A DNA stretch of 64,000 nucleotides from an alpha proteobacterium BAL199. GTDB lineage: Bacteria > Pseudomonadota > Alphaproteobacteria > Thalassobaculales > Thalassobaculaceae. The position numbers were made by a program, and so were the translations under genes. Shown piece after piece: positions 47,297 to 56,975 of this stretch. The notes beneath the pieces are model-generated. The model saw nothing but the letters and a program-made list of their open reading frames with translations, had not been told where the DNA came from and did not search any database. Position 1 is the stretch's first letter; the number at the start of each line of letters is the position of its first letter. The DNA lies in assembly GCA_000171835.1 (NCBI GenBank), contig ABHC01000007.1:1-64000 (forward strand), read 5' to 3'.

Positions 47297-49339
47297 CTAA
47301 TCGATCTGCCGGACCGCCGCTGGCGGCGGTTCAGCGGCGGGATCTTCGGCTTCGTCAACTGACGGCGTCTGGTCGATCGCCGACCTGATCGGGACAGCGT
47401 CGACCACTTCGTCCGGACCCTGCGGATCACCGGATTCGCGCGCGGCCAGGCTGTCCGGCTCCGGCTCAACGATCGGCTCTGCCGGCGCAGAAACGCCGTC
47501 CTTGCGCTGCGCCTCGGCCTCGTCCTCCTCGCCCATGGTGGCGGCAGCCAGCACCCGGTCGGTCGGCATCGACGTTGGCTTGTCGCCGCCCGGCCGAATG
47601 CCGATCGGTTCGGCAATGCCGTCGACGAAACGGAGCTGTCGGATCAGTTCCTCGATGTCCTGCCAATCGGTACCGGATCGGCGCAGCACCTCGCCGCCGA
47701 GTTGCAGGCTGGCCTCCAGGGTCTCGAGCACCGTGCCTTCCGCACCCAGTTCCTCGAGCCGCCGGGCGTGCACCGCGTCACGCGCCCGGGCGTAGATCGG
47801 CAGCTCCGGAAACCGCGCATGCAGGTATGTCACGGTGCGGTCGACCGCCATCCCCGACGTCGTCAACGTCACCACCACCGCGCGGGCGCGCTCGCCGCCC
47901 AGCCGCCGCAGCACTTCCTGGCGGCTGGCGTCACCATAGAAGACCGGCTGCCCGGCACGCCTCCCATCGCGAACCCGCTGGGCGTCGGTGTCCAGGGCGA
48001 CATACGGCACCAGCTTGGCATCCAGCAGGCGCGCCACCGTGCGTCCGACCCGGCCAAAGCCGGCGATGATCACGTGATCGTCCCACTCGGTCAAACCATC
48101 GTCGTCGCCCGCACCCATCGACTGGTTCTGCCGATGCTCAAGCAAATCGCCGACCCGGCCGGCCAACCACACCACCACCGGGGTGGTCGCCATGCTGATC
48201 GCAACGACCAAGAACAGTTGGTCGCTCAACCCGTCAGGCATCAAGGAGTGAGTCTCGGCAAGGCCGAGGATCACGAAGGCGAATTCGCCGCCCTGGGCCA
48301 ACAGCGCGCCGGTCCGGAGTGCCGCCGCAAACGGCATCCGCACCGCCATCGCGATGCCGACGACCACCAGCAGCTTCAAAGCCACGAACCCAGCCAGGAA
48401 GATCAACACCCCCCCGAACTCGCGGATCGCCAGGCCGAGGTCGATGGTCATGCCGACAGTCATGAAGAACAGACCAAGCAGGATGCCGCGGAACGGCTCG
48501 ATATCGGCCTCGACCTGATGCCGGAACTCGCTTTCCGACAGCAGCAGCCCGGCCAGGAACGCTCCCAGAGCCATCGACAGACCGACCATCTGGGTCGCCC
48601 AGCCGATGCCGAGTACCACCAGCAAGGTCATGGCGGTAAACACCTCCGGCGCATTGGCCGAGGCGATCACGTGATACAGCGGCCGCAGCAACTGCCGGCC
48701 TGCGATCACGATAATCGCAAGCGCAACCGCCGCTTTCAGCAACGTCAGCGCGAGGGCGATGGCGATCGACTCGGTGTCGCCGCCGCGCGCGACCAACGGA
48801 ACCACCACCAGGATCGGAACCACGGCGAGATCCTGGAACAGCAGGACCGCAAACGCCGCTCGGCCCTGGCGGGTCGCCAGTTCCCCCCGCTCGGCCATCA
48901 ATTGAAGAACGAAGGCAGTGGACGACAACGCCAGCGCCGCCCCGACCACGGCACTGGTTGCGGCATCGTAGCCGAGCGCCACGCCGGCTATGGCAACGGC
49001 CAGCCCGGTGGCGGCCACCTGCCCTGCGCCGAGCCCGAATACCAAGCGGCGCATGACTTTCAGGCGCTCCAACGACAGCTCAAGGCCGATTGCGAACAGC
49101 AGGAACACCACGCCGATGTCGGCCAGTTCCCGCGTCGCCTCGACGTCCTCGACCATGCCCAAGGCATACGGTCCGATCACCGCACCGGCGGCCAGATAGC
49201 CAAGCACGAGACTGAACTTCAGCCGGCGCAACAGGGGCGCCACCAGGACGGCCGCGGCGAGGAAGACCAGGGCATCGCCGACGGTGCCGGTATGCCCGTC
49301 GCCAGACGCCCCGCCGAACGCGCTCAGCAGGCTTTCCAC
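47297..49339 (-). CDS. CPA2-family monovalent cation:proton antiporter with RCK (TrkA-N) domain
   Basis: A 680-residue Kef-like membrane antiporter. The N-terminal 390 residues form a Na/H-exchanger domain of about twelve membrane helices (for example FSLVLGYLAAGAVIGPYALG and TMVVGMTIDLGL-like FFMTVGMTIDLGLAIREFGG). Residues 395-530 are a TrkA-N/RCK domain with the NAD-binding VIIAGFGRVGRTVARLL and acidic VALDTDAQRV. The last 120 residues are disordered and acid/proline-rich without a TrkA-C domain. The start is TTG 49342 or GTG 49339; GTG has better spacing (7) from GGAG. KefB/KefC-type potassium efflux is likely. It is convergent with uvrB and divergent from the second Ca/Na antiporter gene. 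Confidence 0.9.
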   Translation of the reverse strand: MESLLSAFGGASGDGHTGTVGDALVFLAAAVLVAPLLRRLKFSLVLGYLAAGAVIGPYALGMVEDVEATRELADIGVVFLLFAIGLELSLERLKVMRRLVFGLGAGQVAATGLAVAIAGVALGYDAATSAVVGAALALSSTAFVLQLMAERGELATRQGRAAFAVLLFQDLAVVPILVVVPLVARGGDTESIAIALALTLLKAAVALAIIVIAGRQLLRPLYHVIASANAPEVFTAMTLLVVLGIGWATQMVGLSMALGAFLAGLLLSESEFRHQVEADIEPFRGILLGLFFMTVGMTIDLGLAIREFGGVLIFLAGFVALKLLVVVGIAMAVRMPFAAALRTGALLAQGGEFAFVILGLAETHSLMPDGLSDQLFLVVAISMATTPVVVWLAGRVGDLLEHRQNQSMGAGDDDGLTEWDDHVIIAGFGRVGRTVARLLDAKLVPYVALDTDAQRVRDGRRAGQPVFYGDASRQEVLRRLGGERARAVVVTLTTSGMAVDRTVTYLHARFPELPIYARARDAVHARRLEELGAEGTVLETLEASLQLGGEVLRRSGTDWQDIEELIRQLRFVDGIAEPIGIRPGGDKPTSMPTDRVLAAATMGEEDEAEAQRKDGVSAPAEPIVEPEPDSLAARESGDPQGPDEVVDAVPIRSAIDQTPSVDEAEDPAAEPPPAAVRQID

Positions 49340-49577
49340 CAATATTCTCCAGCTGCCACGGGACCGCCGAACCGTACAGCGGCGACCGGCGCCCTGCCAG
49401 ACATCAGACGAATTCCATTATATGCGCATTGAAATACGGCAGAGAATCACCACACCTTGTGGAATGCTGACGTTGCGTTACGTCGCCCCCTCGACCATGA
49501 CCTATGATGCTCATCGACAGCCGACGAGAGATAGAGATTTGCTCACGCCGTAGAGGCGCACAGCGCGTGTTGCGCTC

Positions 49578-50564
49578 ATGATGTCCGCAGCGTGGATCTT
49601 CGCAGGTCTTGTCCTTCTTCTGCTCGGTGCGGAGGTGATGATTCGAGGGGCCGTCGCGATGGCGCGTCGCGCTCAAATCAGCCCCCACGTCATCGGCCTG
49701 ACCGTCATTGCCTTCGGCACGTCGGCACCAGAGCTGTTTGTCAGCCTAAAGGCGGCACTGCACGGCTCGCCGGGGATTGCGATCGGCAATGTCGTCGGAT
49801 CCAACATCGCCAACATCCTGCTGATGATCGGAACCGTGGGCGTGGTGACGCCCTTCGTGTGTCGCGGCGCGCCATTGCGCCGTGATGGTCTGATGCTCGT
49901 GCTAGCCACTGTCCTGTTCGTCGCCGCCGGTATCCACGGCGTGATTGAGCGCTGGCACGCTGTCGTGATGCTGACCATGCTGGTCGGCTACCTGCTGTAT
50001 TGCTATCGCGAGGAACGGCGGGCCGGGCCCGAAAGCCTGCACGCCAAGGAAGTAGCCGAGTTCGACCAGTTGCCGACCAGCATGTGGCGCAGCATCGCCT
50101 ACACGGTGGGTGGGTTGATCGCGGTAATCGCCGGCGCGCGCCTGCTGGTCGACGGCGCCATCATGGTGGCCCGCATCGCCGGCATCTCCGAAACCGTGAT
50201 CGGCATTACCGTGGTCGCCGTCGGTACCTCGCTGCCGGAGTTGGCGACCACCGTGGTCGCGGCGATGCGGCGACACTCCGATGTGGCGCTCGGCAACATC
50301 ATCGGCTCGAACATCTTCAACACGTTGGGAATTCTGGGCGTGGTCGCGCTGGTCGATCCGCTGCCGATACCGCCCGAGATCATGTCGGTCGATCTGTGGA
50401 TCATGGCGGCGGTTACGGTCACGTTCGTTGCCCTGGCGATTCGCCTGCCGGCGTTCAACCGTCCATGGGCGGTCGTGTTCTTCCTGACCTACGTACTATT
50501 CATCACCAACCAGTTTCTGCCGGCCGGCGCCTGGGCCGCCGCCTTCGACATCGCCGCCAGTTGA
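49578..50564 (+). CDS. Calcium/sodium antiporter (CaCA family, YrbG-like), second copy
   Basis: A 328-residue paralogue of the antiporter at 12142. Alpha-repeat motifs are AFGTSAPELFVSLKAAL with AIGNVVGSNIANILLMIG in the first half and AVGTSLPELATTVVAAM with ALGNIIGSNIFNTLGILG in the second. About ten membrane segments are evident, with a hydrophilic loop near residues 145-170. The first repeat has Phe-Val-Ser-Leu after PEL where the other copy has Val-Thr-Ser-Val, so cation selectivity may differ. It starts at ATG 49578 (or 49581) after a 235-base intergenic region shared with the CPA2 gene. Confidence 0.9.
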   Translation: MMSAAWIFAGLVLLLLGAEVMIRGAVAMARRAQISPHVIGLTVIAFGTSAPELFVSLKAALHGSPGIAIGNVVGSNIANILLMIGTVGVVTPFVCRGAPLRRDGLMLVLATVLFVAAGIHGVIERWHAVVMLTMLVGYLLYCYREERRAGPESLHAKEVAEFDQLPTSMWRSIAYTVGGLIAVIAGARLLVDGAIMVARIAGISETVIGITVVAVGTSLPELATTVVAAMRRHSDVALGNIIGSNIFNTLGILGVVALVDPLPIPPEIMSVDLWIMAAVTVTFVALAIRLPAFNRPWAVVFFLTYVLFITNQFLPAGAWAAAFDIAAS

Positions 50565-50616
50565 TCGCCGCCGTCTTGCGGCTTGACGCCGCTCTCAAGG
50601 TGTCCAGGCTGTGGCC

Positions 50617-51396
50617 ATGACCCAGCGTATTCCCAATCCGGTTCCCCGCACCGCCTTCATCACCGGCGCCGGGCGGCGCGTCGGCCGGGCGATTGCCCTC
50701 CGGCTGGCGCAAGGCGGCTGGAACATTGCCATCCACTACGGGCGCTCGCGTGACGAAGCCGAAGCGACCGCGGGCGAGATCAGGCTATTGGGCGTGAAGG
50801 CCACCACCCTCGCCGCCGACCTGGCGCGCGAGGATCAGGTGCAGACGCTGCTGGCGTCGGCAACCGACGTCCTTGGTCCAATCGGCCTGCTGGTCAACAA
50901 CGCATCGATGTTCGAACCAGACCGGCTGTCGACCGTGACCCGCGCCAGCTGGGACAGCCACATGGCGGCGAACCTGCGTGCGCCTGTGGTCCTGATGCAG
51001 AGTTTCGCAGCCCTGCTCCCCGCCGACTGCGACGGCGCGATCGTGAACATCCTGGACCAACGGGTCTGGAACCCCACCGAGGATTTCCTGTCGTACACCG
51101 TGACGAAGGCCGCCCTGTGGAGTCTCACGCAAACTTTGGCACTCGACCTGGCGCCGCGGATCCGGGTTTGTGGGGTCGGGCCCGGACCGACGCTCGCGAA
51201 CGCCAGACAAGCAACAAGCGAGTTCGATGCCCAGGCAAGTTCGGTCCCGCTGCGTCACTCCGCCGAACCGACTGAGATCGCTGACACCGTCGCCTTCCTG
51301 GCCGACGCCCGCTCCGTCACCGGCCAGATGATCGCCGTCGACGGTGGACAGCATTTGTGGTGGGCGCCACCCTCGGACAGCACGCCGCGCGACTGA
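50617..51396 (+). CDS. FolM/pteridine-reductase-type SDR
   Basis: A 259-residue SDR of the pteridine reductase / dihydromonapterin reductase branch. The cofactor motif is TGAGRRVGRAIALRLA with the RR-x-G variation used by PTR1/FolM for NADPH; NNASMFEPD follows. At the usual catalytic-Ser position there is an aspartate (VNILDQRVW), as in FolM and PTR1, with Tyr and Lys in SYTVTKAALWSL. This pattern argues for reduction of dihydropterins or dihydrofolate. ATG 50617 and GTG 50611 are both possible. It lies 52 bases after the antiporter, upstream of the AT-rich island. Confidence 0.78.
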   Translation: MTQRIPNPVPRTAFITGAGRRVGRAIALRLAQGGWNIAIHYGRSRDEAEATAGEIRLLGVKATTLAADLAREDQVQTLLASATDVLGPIGLLVNNASMFEPDRLSTVTRASWDSHMAANLRAPVVLMQSFAALLPADCDGAIVNILDQRVWNPTEDFLSYTVTKAALWSLTQTLALDLAPRIRVCGVGPGPTLANARQATSEFDAQASSVPLRHSAEPTEIADTVAFLADARSVTGQMIAVDGGQHLWWAPPSDSTPRD

Positions 51397-51499
51397 TTTC
51401 GGGCTGCCGCCAGCTCAGCAGATGCCCGACGCGCAGTGTGTGGTTCTGAGCGATGATCCCGCCGTTTCGAGGGCTATTGACCCCAAACCCGCGCTAGAG
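51397..51499. other. Start of the non-coding gap before uvrC
   Basis: No gene is recognised in the 401 bases between the FolM-like gene and uvrC; most of the gap is the AT-rich island annotated next. Short frames here have no ribosome-binding site or conserved content. Confidence 0.4.
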
Positions 51500-51735
51500 C
51501 GATGGAGTTGTTCACATGGCACCGCTCCCTCCACCGCTGTAACACTACTGTCAAGGAAATACCTGATTGTAAAAGGATCTTAATATTCGATCTCTCTTGA
51601 GTTGTTTGCTTTCAATGACTTACTGTATGTGATTAAAAAATGCGCAATGATGTGAATCGTCACGGAGTCCTAGGCCTCGGCGTTTGGCCCCACGGGTTTT
51701 CCACATGGTTGTCCACCGATGCCGTGGATTACCGG
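51500..51735. other. AT-rich island with DnaA-box-like and GATC 13-mer-like sequences (oriC-like, tentative)
   Basis: A marked AT-rich segment (about 51535-51660) in an otherwise GC-rich region contains two abutting 13-mers starting with GATCT (GATCTTAATATTC at 51576 and GATCTCTCTTGAG at 51589), reminiscent of the E. coli unwinding element. Around it are DnaA-box-like sequences: TTTTCCACA (51697-51705, fits TTWTNCACA), TTGTTCACA (51508-51516, one mismatch), TGTGATTAA (51628-51636, reverse, one mismatch), and weaker TTGTCCACC and TGTGAATCG. No dnaA, hemE or parAB gene is near, so it may equally be a DnaA-regulated promoter or just an AT-rich uvrC leader. Confidence 0.3.
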
Positions 51736-51797
51736 GAACGGCGGCGAGCACAGCGTCGGCGCTTGACGCGGCCCCGGTGCATGCCCATCACGGTGCC

Positions 51798-53747
51798 ATG
51801 AGCGACAGTGGCTTTATCGATCCGCCGACCGGAACCGAGCGCGCCCGACGACGGCGTCGCACGGAGCCGGATATCGAGCGGGGAGTCTCGGTGATCCGAG
51901 AGCATCTTCGCACGATGCCGTCGGCACCGGGTGTATACCGGATGCTCGATGAAGACGGCGATGTTCTCTACGTCGGCAAAGCCCGCAGCCTGAAGAAGCG
52001 GGTGATCAATTACACGCACCCGGCGAAGCTCCCGAATCGGATCTTCCGGATGATCAGCGAAACCGCCCGCATGGAGGTGGTGACGACCCATACCGAGGTC
52101 GAGGCGCTGTTGCTTGAGAGCAACCTGATCAAGCGCCTCAAGCCGCGTTACAACGTGCTGCTGCGCGACGACAAATCCTTCCCGCACATCCTGATGACCG
52201 GCGATCACACCTACCCGCAGATCGTCAAGCACCGCGGAGCGCGTTCCCGTAAGGGCGACTATTTCGGACCGTTCGCTTCCGCCGGCGCGGTCAATCGGAC
52301 GATTGCAGCACTGCAGCGCGCCTTCCTGCTGCGCAACTGCACCGATTCGGTATTCTCTGCCCGCACCCGCCCGTGCCTGCAATATCAAATCAAGCGGTGC
52401 AGCGCCCCCTGCGTCGGCTTCGTCGAGCAGGCCGAGTACGCCGAACTGGTCGACGAAGCCCGTCGCTTCCTGACCGGACGCAGCCACGACGTCCAACAGC
52501 AACTGGCCGTCAAAATGCAAGAGGCGGCGGAGGCATTGGAGTTCGAAACTGCCGCGATCTACCGCAACCGCATCCGGGCGCTGACAGCGATCCAGGCCCA
52601 CCAGGACATCAACGTCGACGGCATCGAAGAGGCCGACGTGATCGCCCTGCACGGCGAGGGCGGGCACAGTTGCATCCAGGTGTTCTTCTTCCGGGCCGGC
52701 AGCAATTTCGGCAACCGGGCGTATTTCCCGAGCCACGACAAGGAGACTGAGGACGGTGATGTCCTGTCGGCGTTCCTGGGCCAATTCTACGACGACAAGC
52801 CCCCGCCGTGGCTGATCCTGATCTCCCATCCGGTGCCCGAGGCGAGCCTGATGGCCGAGGCGTTGTCGACCCGTGCCGGGCGAAAGGTCGTACTGCTGGC
52901 CCCGCAGCGCGGCTCGAAGCGAAAGCTCATGGAGCACGCCACGCTGAACGCCCGTGAGGCCCTTGGCCGGCGAATGGCGGAAAGCGCCTCGCAGCGGCGG
53001 TTGCTCGAAGGTGTCGCGCAGGTGTTCGGCCTTGAAGCCACGCCCGAGCGGGTTGAGGTCTACGACAACTCCCATACCGGCGGCACCAATTCGGTGGGCG
53101 GGATGATCGTCGCCGGACCCGAAGGCTTCATCAAGGCCGCTTACCGAAAGTTCAACATCCGCAACGTCGATGACGGTGCGCAGGACGATCGAGTGGACGA
53201 ACTGGAGGCGGGCGACGACTACGCGATGATGCGCCAGGTGCTGATCCGCCGGTTTGCGCGAGCACTGAAGGAAGATCCGGAACGGAAGTCCGGAACCTGG
53301 CCGGATCTGGTGTTGATCGATGGCGGCGCCGCGCATCTGGCCGTTGCGCATGAAGTTTTTGCCGAACTTGGCATCGACGATCTGGCTGTTGCGTCAATCG
53401 CCAAGGGCCCGGACCGTGACGCCGGCCGTGAACGGTTCTTCATGGCGGGTCGCGAGCCGTTCATGTTGGAGCGGCGTGATCCGGTGCTCTACTTCCTGCA
53501 ACGCCTGCGCGACGAGGCCCACCGGTTCGCCATCGAGACCCACCGGGCACGCCGGACCAAGGCGCTCGGCGGCAATCCGCTAGACGAGATTTCCGGTATC
53601 GGTGCTCGCCGGAAGAAGGCTTTGCTTCACCACTTCGGCTCCGCCCGCGGCGTTGCCCGGGCCGGCCTCGCCGACCTCAACGCAGTGGACGGCATCAGTA
53701 CCGCCGTAGCGAAGCGGGTCTACGACTTTTTCCACGACGACGGCTGA
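51798..53747 (+). CDS. uvrC: Excinuclease ABC subunit C
   Basis: A 649-residue dual-incision nuclease of nucleotide excision repair. The N-terminal GIY-YIG domain has [20 protein letters not shown] for the 3' cut; a cysteine cluster follows ([18 protein letters not shown]); the UVR motif that binds UvrB is [20 protein letters not shown]; the RNase H-like 5' nuclease contains [20 protein letters not shown] and [11 protein letters not shown]; tandem helix-hairpin-helix motifs end the protein ([20 protein letters not shown]). ATG 51798 starts the conserved protein; an upstream frame to 51684 is not conserved. No LexA box is visible. The uvrC-pgsA neighbourhood is common in alphaproteobacteria, but here pgsA is convergent. 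Confidence 0.97.
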   Translation: MSDSGFIDPPTGTERARRRRRTEPDIERGVSVIREHLRTMPSAPGVYRMLDEDGDVLYVGKARSLKKRVINYTHPAKLPNRIFRMISETARMEVVTTHTEVEALLLESNLIKRLKPRYNVLLRDDKSFPHILMTGDHTYPQIVKHRGARSRKGDYFGPFASAGAVNRTIAALQRAFLLRNCTDSVFSARTRPCLQYQIKRCSAPCVGFVEQAEYAELVDEARRFLTGRSHDVQQQLAVKMQEAAEALEFETAAIYRNRIRALTAIQAHQDINVDGIEEADVIALHGEGGHSCIQVFFFRAGSNFGNRAYFPSHDKETEDGDVLSAFLGQFYDDKPPPWLILISHPVPEASLMAEALSTRAGRKVVLLAPQRGSKRKLMEHATLNAREALGRRMAESASQRRLLEGVAQVFGLEATPERVEVYDNSHTGGTNSVGGMIVAGPEGFIKAAYRKFNIRNVDDGAQDDRVDELEAGDDYAMMRQVLIRRFARALKEDPERKSGTWPDLVLIDGGAAHLAVAHEVFAELGIDDLAVASIAKGPDRDAGRERFFMAGREPFMLERRDPVLYFLQRLRDEAHRFAIETHRARRTKALGGNPLDEISGIGARRKKALLHHFGSARGVARAGLADLNAVDGISTAVAKRVYDFFHDDG

Positions 53748-53766
53748 TCTGCGAAACCGGCGAGCG

Positions 53767-54375
53767 TTACGGCAAGATCCGTTCCGGCTTGGGCGTCGGC
53801 TGCGGCGGCCGGTCCGCTTCCATGCTTGCCAAATGCTTGAGCCCGGAGCGCAGATAGTCCCATCCGGTCAGCAGCGTGATCCCGGCCGCCAACCATAGCC
53901 CGACCTCGCCGACCAATTGGGCCTGGGTCCATCCCGGGGCATCGGTGCCGATGATCAGAAAGCCGATAGCCAGCATCTGGATCGCGGTTTTCCATTTGGC
54001 CAGCCCACTGACCGGCATGCCGACACGGATCTCGGCCAGAAACTCACGCAGGCCCGAAACCAGGATCTCTCGCAGCAGGATCACCAGACCGGCCAGCACC
54101 GTCCAGCCTTCGATGTAGCCGAGCGCACTGAGGATCAGCAGGCACGCCCCGACCAGCAACTTGTCGGCGATCGGGTCGAGCAGCCGGCCGAACGCCGACT
54201 GGACATCCAGCGTTCGCGCCAGATAGCCGTCGAAATAGTCTGTGATGCTGGCAAGCGCATACAGCGCCAAGGCTACCCAACGAAAAGTCTCCCCGCCGAT
54301 CCATAAGCAGGCGATCAACGGCGGCAGGACGACAATTCGGGACAGCGTAAGCAGGTTAGGCAGGTGAACGAGCAT
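53767..54375 (-). CDS. pgsA: CDP-diacylglycerol--glycerol-3-phosphate 3-phosphatidyltransferase
   Basis: A 202-residue inner-membrane enzyme that makes phosphatidylglycerol phosphate, committing lipid to phosphatidylglycerol. The CDP-alcohol phosphotransferase signature D-G-x2-A-R-x8-G-x3-D-x3-D is present as FDGYLARTLDVQSAFGRLLD followed by PIADK, near residue 49. Four or five membrane helices are evident, and the last 20 residues are hydrophilic. ATG 54375 gives the standard start (MLVHLPNLLTLSRIVVLPPL). It is convergent with uvrC and downstream of the DUF2062 gene. Confidence 0.95.
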   Translation of the reverse strand: MLVHLPNLLTLSRIVVLPPLIACLWIGGETFRWVALALYALASITDYFDGYLARTLDVQSAFGRLLDPIADKLLVGACLLILSALGYIEGWTVLAGLVILLREILVSGLREFLAEIRVGMPVSGLAKWKTAIQMLAIGFLIIGTDAPGWTQAQLVGEVGLWLAAGITLLTGWDYLRSGLKHLASMEADRPPQPTPKPERILP

Positions 54376-54531
54376 GACGCTCGGGTCTCCGTGGTGCCGG
54401 AAGCAGGCGCGCGGCTAGACGATGCCTAGTGTACATAGCCCTGGTGCCGACACCAGTCGAGGTAGAGTTGCATATCGCTCGATGGTAACGCCAGCGCACC
54501 GCCTGATGGAACCCATGCGGGACAGGCCGCC

Positions 54532-55077
54532 TCAACCGTTCTCGGTCGCCACCTCGCGACCGACCCGGCGACGCTCGCGGGCTAAGGCAACCAGACGCGA
54601 CTTGCGCAGCGCCACCCGGCGCTCAAGGAAATGTTCGATCTGCCGGCCAATCCAATAACCCACCGGCCAACCCACCAGCATGAACGGTATGCTGCCGATG
54701 AAAATCGCAAACGCTCCTGAACCAAGCGTGCCGAGCACTTGATGCACCTGATCCTCAGACTGAAACTCCATCATCGCCGAGCAGGCGATCGCGCGGCAGC
54801 CGATGAAATAATACAAGGTGTATGTCGGCACCATGGTCAGCGGATTCACCACCAGCGAACCGACCACCGCCACCACCATATCGAACAGATACCGTCCGGC
54901 GATCCGATTGATCGGAATGATGATCAGCAGGCAGATGACCATCTGCAGTCCGACGGTCGGGGAGAACCCGACCACCATTCCGAGGGCCATCGACCGCGCG
55001 ATCACACCGTCGGTCAGCGCCATCTTCTTGGCCTGGCGCAAAATTTTGGTAACGATCCGCTTGAACAAGGCTTTCAA
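54532..55077 (-). CDS. DUF2062 domain-containing membrane protein
   Basis: A 181-residue protein of the DUF2062 family, function unknown. It starts with a basic amphipathic segment (KRIVTKILRQAKKMALTDGV), then the family motif GMVVGFSPTVGLQMVICLLI, NPLTMVPTYTLYYFIG and GWPVGYWIGRQIEHF. Three membrane helices are evident. No ATG fits, so TTG 55077, six bases after GGAG, is taken as start. The last 30 residues are highly basic. It lies 156 bases before pgsA on the same strand and is divergent from the molybdenum-cofactor operon. Confidence 0.82.
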   Translation of the reverse strand: MKALFKRIVTKILRQAKKMALTDGVIARSMALGMVVGFSPTVGLQMVICLLIIIPINRIAGRYLFDMVVAVVGSLVVNPLTMVPTYTLYYFIGCRAIACSAMMEFQSEDQVHQVLGTLGSGAFAIFIGSIPFMLVGWPVGYWIGRQIEHFLERRVALRKSRLVALARERRRVGREVATENG

Positions 55078-55189
55078 TCAACGCTCCGGGGTTTCAGGCA
55101 CGCGCGCGAGCGTATATTTGCGCTATGAACGGAACAACCGTAACCGTGAAACCCTTAAATATGGGGTAAAGATCCGGCGAGGTAATGCC

Positions 55190-55702
55190 ATGCGCGTGTT
55201 CGGGCTGGCCGGGTGGTCCGGCAGCGGCAAGACAACTTTACTGTGTCGGTTGATTCCGGAACTCATCGGGCGTGGCCGCACCGTGTCGACGATCAAGCAT
55301 GCCCATCACGCGTTCGACGTCGATCAACCCGGCAAGGACAGCTATGAGCATCGCGCGGCCGGAGCCACCGAAGTCATGATCGGCTCGGCCGCCCGGTTTG
55401 CGCTGATGCACGAGTTGCGGGACGCGCCCGAGCCGACGCTTGGTGAATTGCTGGGACGGATGGCGTCGGTCGACTTGGTCCTGATCGAAGGCTTCAAGCG
55501 CGATCGTCATGCCAAACTGGAAGTGTACCGGGCTTCGGTCGGTAAGCCACCGTTGTGGCCTACCGACGACGCGATCGTCGCGGTGGCGAGCGACAGTCCG
55601 CAACCGGAATGCCCCCGCCCGATCCTGGACCTGGATGACGTCGTCGGCATTGCAGACTTGGTCGATACGCGTGCCGTCGACGCCACAGCCCTGCTAGGCT
55701 GA
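55190..55702 (+). CDS. mobB: Molybdopterin-guanine dinucleotide biosynthesis protein B
   Basis: A 170-residue P-loop GTPase that assists conversion of molybdopterin to its guanine dinucleotide form. The protein starts MRVFGLAGWSGSGKTTLLCR with Walker A GWSGSGKT, followed by VSTIKHAHHAFDVDQPGKDS and LVLIEGFKRDRHAKLEVYRA, all family hallmarks. ATG 55190 is chosen because homology begins exactly there; the upstream in-frame extension to 54818 is antisense to the DUF2062 gene and not conserved. It heads the operon mobB-moeA-moaD-moaE, with moeA starting 4 bases after its stop. Confidence 0.94.
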   Translation: MRVFGLAGWSGSGKTTLLCRLIPELIGRGRTVSTIKHAHHAFDVDQPGKDSYEHRAAGATEVMIGSAARFALMHELRDAPEPTLGELLGRMASVDLVLIEGFKRDRHAKLEVYRASVGKPPLWPTDDAIVAVASDSPQPECPRPILDLDDVVGIADLVDTRAVDATALLG

Positions 55703-55706
55703 TCCC

Positions 55707-56975
55707 ATGGTTCAACTGACCGACGACTGCTTCGCCTTCGAAGGCGGCCTGATACCGGTGGAAGTCGCATTGGAGCGGGTGCGCGCGCGACTGGCGCCAG
55801 TGACCGGCATCGAAACGCAACCACTTGACGCGGTGCTTGGGCGTATCCTGGGGACCGACGTGGTCTCTGGCCTGGACGTGCCGCCGCACGACAACTCCGC
55901 GGTCGATGGCTGGGCGGTCTATCTCGACGACCTTGACCGAGACGGCGAGACCCGGTTGCCGATCGGCGGACGGGTCGCCGCCGGTCAACATCTGGACCGG
56001 CCGCAGCGCCGCGGCGAAACCATCCGGATCTTTACTGGTGCGCCGATGCCGACCGGCGAGGGCACCGGACCCGATACGGTGTTCATGCAGGAAGACTGCC
56101 GAGTCGACGGCGATGTCGTGGTGTTTCCACCCGGCATTCGGCGTGGCGCCAACCGCCGGTTCGCCGGCGAGGACGTGAAGGCCGGCACGACCATCCTGCG
56201 CAGCGGCCGGCGGCTCGGTCCGCCGGAGATCGGCTTGGCCGCATCGATCGGTCACACGACGCTTCCGGTCCGGACCGCCCTGCGCGTCGCGGTGTTCTCC
56301 ACCGGCGACGAAGTCCGTGAACCGGGTACCGACCGGGTCGCCGGCACGATCTACGATTCCAACCGCTATACCCTGAAGGCCTTGCTGCGCGGGCTCGGCT
56401 GCGCGGTTACCGATCTCGGTATTCTGGCGGATCATGGCGAGACCATTCGAGCTGCGCTGGCCGCCGCGGCCGATAGCCACGACGCGATCATTACGTCCGG
56501 CGGCGTGTCGACCGGTGAGGAAGACCACGTGCGGGCTGCGGTGGAAGCCGAGGGCCAATTGGATGCCTGGCGACTGGCCATCAAGCCCGGCCGCCCGGTC
56601 GCATTGGGTGTGGTTCGGGGCACCGCGTTCCTCGGCCTGCCGGGAAACCCGGTGGCCGTCGTCGTCACATTCCTACACCTGGCACGGCCGATCCTGCTGG
56701 CGCTCGCCGGGGCCGACGTGCCGACGCCGCCTCGATACCCGGTCCAGGCCGGGTTTGCCTACAAGAAGAAGGCGGGTCGGCGGGAATACGTTCGTGTCCG
56801 GATTGACCCGGTCGCCGGAGGATTGCCGATCGCCCGGCGTGCCGGCAACGAGGGTGCGGGAATCCTGTCCTCGCTGGTGGCCGCCGACGGGCTGGTCGAA
56901 TTGACCGACGATGCGTTAGGGCTTTCCGAAGGCGACACCGCCGCCTATCTGCCGTTCAGCGAGGTGATGCGATGA
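55707..56975 (+). CDS. moeA: Molybdopterin molybdenumtransferase
   Basis: A 422-residue enzyme that inserts molybdate into adenylated molybdopterin. Family features include VPPHDNSAVDGWAVYLDD near residue 68, IFTGAPMPTGEGTGPDTVFM near 110, VAVFSTGDEVREPG near 195, ITSGGVSTGEEDHVRAAV near 260 and KPGRPVALGVVRGTAFLGLP near 295, followed by the C-terminal domain IV. It starts 4 bases after mobB, and its stop overlaps the moaD start (ATGA), so the operon is translationally coupled. It should serve all molybdoenzymes of the cell, including MsrP. Confidence 0.96.
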   Translation: MVQLTDDCFAFEGGLIPVEVALERVRARLAPVTGIETQPLDAVLGRILGTDVVSGLDVPPHDNSAVDGWAVYLDDLDRDGETRLPIGGRVAAGQHLDRPQRRGETIRIFTGAPMPTGEGTGPDTVFMQEDCRVDGDVVVFPPGIRRGANRRFAGEDVKAGTTILRSGRRLGPPEIGLAASIGHTTLPVRTALRVAVFSTGDEVREPGTDRVAGTIYDSNRYTLKALLRGLGCAVTDLGILADHGETIRAALAAAADSHDAIITSGGVSTGEEDHVRAAVEAEGQLDAWRLAIKPGRPVALGVVRGTAFLGLPGNPVAVVVTFLHLARPILLALAGADVPTPPRYPVQAGFAYKKKAGRREYVRVRIDPVAGGLPIARRAGNEGAGILSSLVAADGLVELTDDALGLSEGDTAAYLPFSEVMR

